Shown here piece after piece: positions 60,276 to 64,000 of a stretch of DNA of 64,000 nt. The notes under the pieces are model-generated. The model ran no database searches. It was not told the origin of the DNA and worked only from the letters and a program-made list of their open reading frames with translations. The number at the start of each line of letters is the position of its first letter. Within the stretch, counting starts at the first letter, position 1. Source of the DNA: Massilia sp. UMI-21 (lineage in GTDB: Bacteria > Pseudomonadota > Gammaproteobacteria > Burkholderiales > Burkholderiaceae_D); NCBI GenBank assembly GCA_015277795.1, contig CP063848.1:3410001-3474000 (forward strand), given 5' to 3'. The position numbers and the translations under genes are program-made.

Positions 60276-63200
60276 ATGAACAACATGACCGACATGGGCG
60301 AACAGTTGGACGTCAAACTATTGTTGACCACCTTGATGGCGCTGAAGAAAGGCGACTTCTCGGTGCGCATGCCCTCGGACTGGACCGGTGTATCGGGCAA
60401 GATCGCCGACACCCTCAACGACATCATCGAGACCAAGCAGAAAATGGTGGAGACGGTGACCGACGTATCGCGCGTGGTGGGCCGCGAAGGCCACCTGACG
60501 CAGCGCGCCGACCTGCCGGGCGTGGTGGGCGGCTGGGCCACCATCATCAGCTCGGTCAACACCCTGATCGACGACCTGGTGCGCCCGACCACCGAGATGG
60601 CGCGCGTCATCGGCGCGGTGGCGAAGGGCGACCTGTCGCAGACCATGGCGCTGGAAGTGGACGGCCACCCGCTCAAGGGCCAGTACCTGCGCGCGGCGAT
60701 GACCGCCAACACCATGGTGGAGCAGCTGTCCTCGTTCTCGTCGGAGGTGACCCGGGTGGCGCGCGAGGTGGGCACCGAGGGTAAACTCGGCGGCCAGGCG
60801 CAGGTCAAGGGCGTGGCGGGCACCTGGAAGGACCTGACCGACTCGGTGAACTCGATGGCGGGCAACCTGACTTCGCAGGTGCGTAACATCGCGGAAGTGA
60901 CCACCGCGGTGGCGAACGGCGACTTGTCCAAGAAGATCACGGTGGACGTGCGCGGCGAGATCCTGCAGCTGAAGGACACCATCAACGTCATGGTGGACCA
61001 GCTGCGCTCCTTCGCATCCGAGGTGACCCGGGTGGCGCGCGAGGTGGGCACCGAGGGTAAACTCGGCGGCCAGGCCTACGTGCCGGGCGTGGCGGGCACC
61101 TGGAAGGACTTGACCGACAACGTGAACTTCATGGCCTCGAACCTGACCGGCCAGGTGCGTAACATCGCGGCGGTGACCACCGCGGTGGCGAACGGCGACC
61201 TGTCCAAGAAGATCACGGTGGACGTCAAGGGCGAGATTCTCGAACTGAAGAACACCATCAACGTGATGGTGGACCAGCTGTCCTCGTTCGCCTCCGAAGT
61301 CACCCGGGTGGCGCGCGAGGTGGGTACCGAAGGTAAACTCGGCGGCCAGGCGGTCGTGAAGGGCGTCGCGGGCACCTGGAAGGACTTGACCGACTCGGTC
61401 AACTCCATGGCGGGCAACCTGACCGGCCAGGTGCGTAACATCGCGGACGTGACCACTGCGGTGGCGAACGGCGACCTGTCCAAGAAGATCACGGTGGACG
61501 TGAAGGGCGAGATCCTCGAGCTGAAGAACACCATCAACGTGATGGTCGACCAGCTGAACTCCTTCGCATCGGAGGTGACCCGGGTGGCGCGCGAGGTCGG
61601 TACCGAGGGCCGCCTGGGCGGCCAGGCCAACGTGCCGGGCGTGGCGGGCACCTGGAAGGACCTGACCGACGGCGTGAACTCGATGGCGGGCAACCTGACC
61701 GGCCAGGTGCGTAACATCGCCGAGGTGACCACCGCCGTGGCGAACGGCGACCTGTCCAAGAAGATCACGGTGGACGTCAAGGGCGAGATTCTCGAACTGA
61801 AGAACACCATCAACGTGATGGTGGACCAGCTGTCCTCGTTCGCATCCGAGGTGACCCGCGTGGCGCGCGAAGTGGGCACCGAGGGTAAACTCGGCGGCCA
61901 GGCCTACGTGCCGGGCGTCGGCGGCACCTGGAAAGACCTGACCGACAACGTGAACTTCATGGCCTCGAACCTGACCGGCCAGGTGCGCAACATCGCGGCG
62001 GTGACGACCGCGGTGGCGCGCGGCGACCTGTCCAAGAAGATCACCGTGGACGTGAAGGGCGAGATTCTCGAACTGAAGGACACCATCAACGTCATGGTCG
62101 ACCAGCTGTCCTCGTTCGCATCCGAGGTGACCCGCGTCGCCCGTGAGGTGGGCACCGAAGGCAAGCTCGGTGGACAGGCGAACGTGTCCGGCGTGGCGGG
62201 CACCTGGAAGGACCTGACCGAGAACGTCAACCAGCTGGCGGCGAACCTGACCAACCAGATGCGCGCGATCGGCGAGGTGGCGACCGCGGTGACCCGCGGC
62301 GACCTGTCGCGTTCGATCCAGGTGGAAGCGCGCGGCGAGGTGTCCTACCTGAAGGACAACATCAACGAGATGATCCGCAACCTGAAGGAGACCACCCAGA
62401 AGAACGCGCAGCAGGACTGGCTGAAGACCAACCTGGCGCGCTTCACGCGCCTCTTGCAGGGCCAGCGCGACCTGCAGGCCGTGACCAAGCTGATCCTGTC
62501 CGAGCTGGCGCCGCTGGTGTCGGCCCACCACGGCGTGTTCTACATGATGGACTCGCAGGAGAGCGATGCACGCCTGCGCATGATCGCGTCCTACGGCTAC
62601 CGTTCCAGCCGCAAGCTGCCGACCTCGTTCCTGCCGGGCGAAGGCCTGGTGGGCCAGTGCGCGCTGGAGAAGAACCGCATCTGGCTGACCGACGTGCCGC
62701 GCGACTACATCGTGGTCTCGTCGGGCCTGGGCTCGGCGCCGCCGAACAACATCGTGGTGCTGCCGATCCTGTTCGAGCAGCAGGTCAAGGCGGTGATCGA
62801 GATCGCCTCGCTGGATCGCTTCACCGAAACCCACCTGTCCTTCCTCGACCAGCTGATGGAATCGATCGGCGTGGTCCTGAACACGATCGAGGCGAACAGC
62901 CGTACCGAGTCGCTGCTGACCCAGTCGCAGTCGCTGGCGCAGGAACTGCAGCAGACCAACCAGGAGCTGGCGGAGAAGGCGCGCCTGCTGTCCGAGCAGA
63001 ACATCGAGGTGGAACGCAAGAACCGCGAGGTGGAACAGGCCAAGCTGGCGCTGGAAGAGAAGGCGACCCAGCTGGCCCTGTCGTCCAAGTACAAGTCCGA
63101 GTTCCTGGCGAATATGTCGCACGAACTCAGGACGCCACTGAACTCGTTATTGATCCTGGCGCAGCAATTATCTGACAACCCCGAGGGCAACCTGTCGGGC

Positions 63201-64000
63201 AAGCAGGTGGAATTCGCCAAGACCATCCACGGTTCCGGCTCCGACCTGCTGACCCTGATCAACGACATTCTCGACCTGTCGAAGATCGAGTCCGGCACCG
63301 TCACGCTGGACGTGTCGGAGTACCGCTTCTCGAACCTGCGCAACTACGTGGACCGCACCTTCCGCCACATGGCCGAGGCCAAGCACCTCGGCTTCGAGGT
63401 GGCGCTGGCGGAGAACCTGCCGACCGCGGTGATGACCGACACCACGCGCCTGCAGCAGGTCCTGAAGAACCTGCTGTCGAACGCCTTCAAGTTCACCAGC
63501 CATGGCCAGGTGTCGCTGAGCATCAGCCTGGTGGGCAGCGGCTGGACCCACGACCACCCGAACCTGGTCCACGCCGATGCGGTGCTGGCCTTCTCGGTGC
63601 ACGATACCGGCGTCGGCATCCCGTCCGACAAGCTGCAGCTGATCTTCGAAGCCTTCCAGCAGGCCGACGGCTCGACCGCGCGCAAATACGGCGGCACCGG
63701 CCTGGGTCTGTCGATCTCGCGCGAACTGGCGCGCCTGCTGGGCGGCGAAATCCGCGTCGAGTCGACCGTCAACGTCGGCTCGACCTTCACCCTGTACCTG
63801 CCGTACAACCGGGCCGGCTTCATCAACTACGAACAGGCGCGCCAGCCGCAACCGGCCCGCCTGGCGCCGCCGGTCGTCCCGCCCCAGGTGGCCTACCAGC
63901 CCGCGCCGCAGGCAAGCGCCGACCTGTCCACGGTCGATGCGGTGGAAGCCGGTTCGCTGATCGAATACTCCTCGGTACTGGACGACCGCGGCCTGGTCAC
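60276..64000 (+). CDS. Soluble poly-HAMP hybrid histidine kinase (3' end beyond window)
   Basis: At least 1,241 residues, open to the right edge. ATG follows GAGGATC by 8 nt. There is no membrane segment. Order: an N-terminal helical HAMP-like unit (about 1-150, [20 protein letters not shown]); six tandem 92-residue HAMP repeats, each with [19 protein letters not shown] and [20 protein letters not shown] (DNA period 276 bp); GAF (about 720-870, [20 protein letters not shown]); coiled coil; HisKA with H949 in [13 protein letters not shown]; HATPase ([31 protein letters not shown]); then a Pro/Gln/Ala-rich linker. Receiver and HPt domains probably follow outside the window. Poly-HAMP arrays read osmotic or other cytosolic signals in fungal group III kinases. 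Confidence 0.9.
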   Translation, partial: MNNMTDMGEQLDVKLLLTTLMALKKGDFSVRMPSDWTGVSGKIADTLNDIIETKQKMVETVTDVSRVVGREGHLTQRADLPGVVGGWATIISSVNTLIDDLVRPTTEMARVIGAVAKGDLSQTMALEVDGHPLKGQYLRAAMTANTMVEQLSSFSSEVTRVAREVGTEGKLGGQAQVKGVAGTWKDLTDSVNSMAGNLTSQVRNIAEVTTAVANGDLSKKITVDVRGEILQLKDTINVMVDQLRSFASEVTRVAREVGTEGKLGGQAYVPGVAGTWKDLTDNVNFMASNLTGQVRNIAAVTTAVANGDLSKKITVDVKGEILELKNTINVMVDQLSSFASEVTRVAREVGTEGKLGGQAVVKGVAGTWKDLTDSVNSMAGNLTGQVRNIADVTTAVANGDLSKKITVDVKGEILELKNTINVMVDQLNSFASEVTRVAREVGTEGRLGGQANVPGVAGTWKDLTDGVNSMAGNLTGQVRNIAEVTTAVANGDLSKKITVDVKGEILELKNTINVMVDQLSSFASEVTRVAREVGTEGKLGGQAYVPGVGGTWKDLTDNVNFMASNLTGQVRNIAAVTTAVARGDLSKKITVDVKGEILELKDTINVMVDQLSSFASEVTRVAREVGTEGKLGGQANVSGVAGTWKDLTENVNQLAANLTNQMRAIGEVATAVTRGDLSRSIQVEARGEVSYLKDNINEMIRNLKETTQKNAQQDWLKTNLARFTRLLQGQRDLQAVTKLILSELAPLVSAHHGVFYMMDSQESDARLRMIASYGYRSSRKLPTSFLPGEGLVGQCALEKNRIWLTDVPRDYIVVSSGLGSAPPNNIVVLPILFEQQVKAVIEIASLDRFTETHLSFLDQLMESIGVVLNTIEANSRTESLLTQSQSLAQELQQTNQELAEKARLLSEQNIEVERKNREVEQAKLALEEKATQLALSSKYKSEFLANMSHELRTPLNSLLILAQQLSDNPEGNLSGKQVEFAKTIHGSGSDLLTLINDILDLSKIESGTVTLDVSEYRFSNLRNYVDRTFRHMAEAKHLGFEVALAENLPTAVMTDTTRLQQVLKNLLSNAFKFTSHGQVSLSISLVGSGWTHDHPNLVHADAVLAFSVHDTGVGIPSDKLQLIFEAFQQADGSTARKYGGTGLGLSISRELARLLGGEIRVESTVNVGSTFTLYLPYNRAGFINYEQARQPQPARLAPPVVPPQVAYQPAPQASADLSTVDAVEAGSLIEYSSVLDDRGLV
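60745..62400 (+). repeat. Six tandem 276-bp repeats encoding HAMP units
   Basis: The unit beginning AGGTGACCCGGGTGGCGCGC recurs at 60745, 61021, 61297, 61573, 61849 and 62125, exactly 276 bp (92 codons) apart. The first five units are near-identical at DNA level while the last diverges toward its 3' end. They are a likely substrate for recombination and copy-number change. Confidence 0.9.

Noticed and set aside
60745..62400. CRISPR or phage-like repeat array
   Set aside because: The 276-bp period is an exact multiple of three and the frame encodes HAMP units throughout.
60318..63122. A 934-codon minus-strand open frame opposite the poly-HAMP kinase
   Set aside because: It repeats with the 276-bp period only because the HAMP repeats do; composition is His/Val/Gln-rich and no domain is present.

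Overview
The window is 64 kb of GC-rich chromosome from a Gram-negative betaproteobacterium, most likely Oxalobacteraceae and close to Massilia/Duganella/Telluria. The reasons are overall base composition, a PEP-CTERM exported protein, DUF4347/DUF4214 giant-protein architecture, a poly-3-hydroxybutyrate-type dehydrogenase (BdhA) with a ScoAB CoA transferase, and the flavor of the regulators. This placement is inference from gene content; no 16S rRNA is present. Gene density is high and most of the window is housekeeping, metabolism and signalling.

Layout. 1-3.4 kb: tRNA-Val(GAC) beside a possible gene remnant, a CDF metal exporter, a thioredoxin-reductase-like flavoprotein and a PAS-GGDEF diguanylate cyclase. 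3.4-9.4 kb: a minus-strand MCE/Mla-type lipid-transport operon (permease, MCE protein, lipoprotein, no ATPase), relA, a RidA protein and an alpha/beta hydrolase. 9.5-15.1 kb: bdhA, a small unknown gene, a PEP-CTERM protein, an exported amidohydrolase and dctA, whose terminator T-tract carries an internally deleted IS1595-family element. 15.3-22.6 kb: one gene for a 2,425-residue DUF4347/Ig-like/RTX/DUF4214 protein. 22.8-25.6 kb: a BlaI-type repressor, an M56 peptidase fused to a TonB C-terminal domain, and an S41 peptidase. 25.6-31.9 kb: scoAB, a PAS-LuxR regulator, a thioesterase, an SDR, ETF-ubiquinone oxidoreductase and an esterase. 31.9-33.3 kb: three tandem genes for short, charged or Gln-rich disordered proteins with related promoters, interrupted by a 146-bp palindromic MITE-like element. 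33.3-43.5 kb: an incomplete polar amino-acid ABC transporter, a methyltransferase, a GH16 glucanase behind a LacI-type operator, a phosphodiesterase, DUF378, DUF882, GNAT, sulfate-binding protein, PbpG and an RDD protein. 43.7-52.8 kb: the recC-recB-recD operon. 52.9-58.2 kb: a CHASE-type hybrid histidine kinase and an S9 prolyl oligopeptidase. 58.2-60 kb: a quorum-sensing cassette. 60.3-64 kb: a soluble poly-HAMP hybrid kinase cut by the window edge.

The most striking locus is 58.2-59.9 kb. It holds a LasI-like acyl-homoserine-lactone synthase, a RsaL-like repressor and a LasR-like receptor in the same relative orientation as Pseudomonas aeruginosa lasR-rsaL-lasI. The shared divergent promoter carries a 20-bp las/lux-box-like site and, between it and the synthase start, a 15-bp palindrome resembling the RsaL operator. 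The ligand-pocket positions of LasR (Y56, W60, R61, D73, T75, W88, S129) are all occupied by the same residues at the same numbers. This predicts a complete activator-synthase-repressor circuit in a betaproteobacterium, probably using a 3-oxo-acyl-HSL. Immediately downstream of the receptor's promoter lies a cytosolic histidine kinase with six 92-residue HAMP repeats encoded by near-identical 276-bp DNA repeats, an architecture best known from fungal group III (Nik1/Os-1) kinases.
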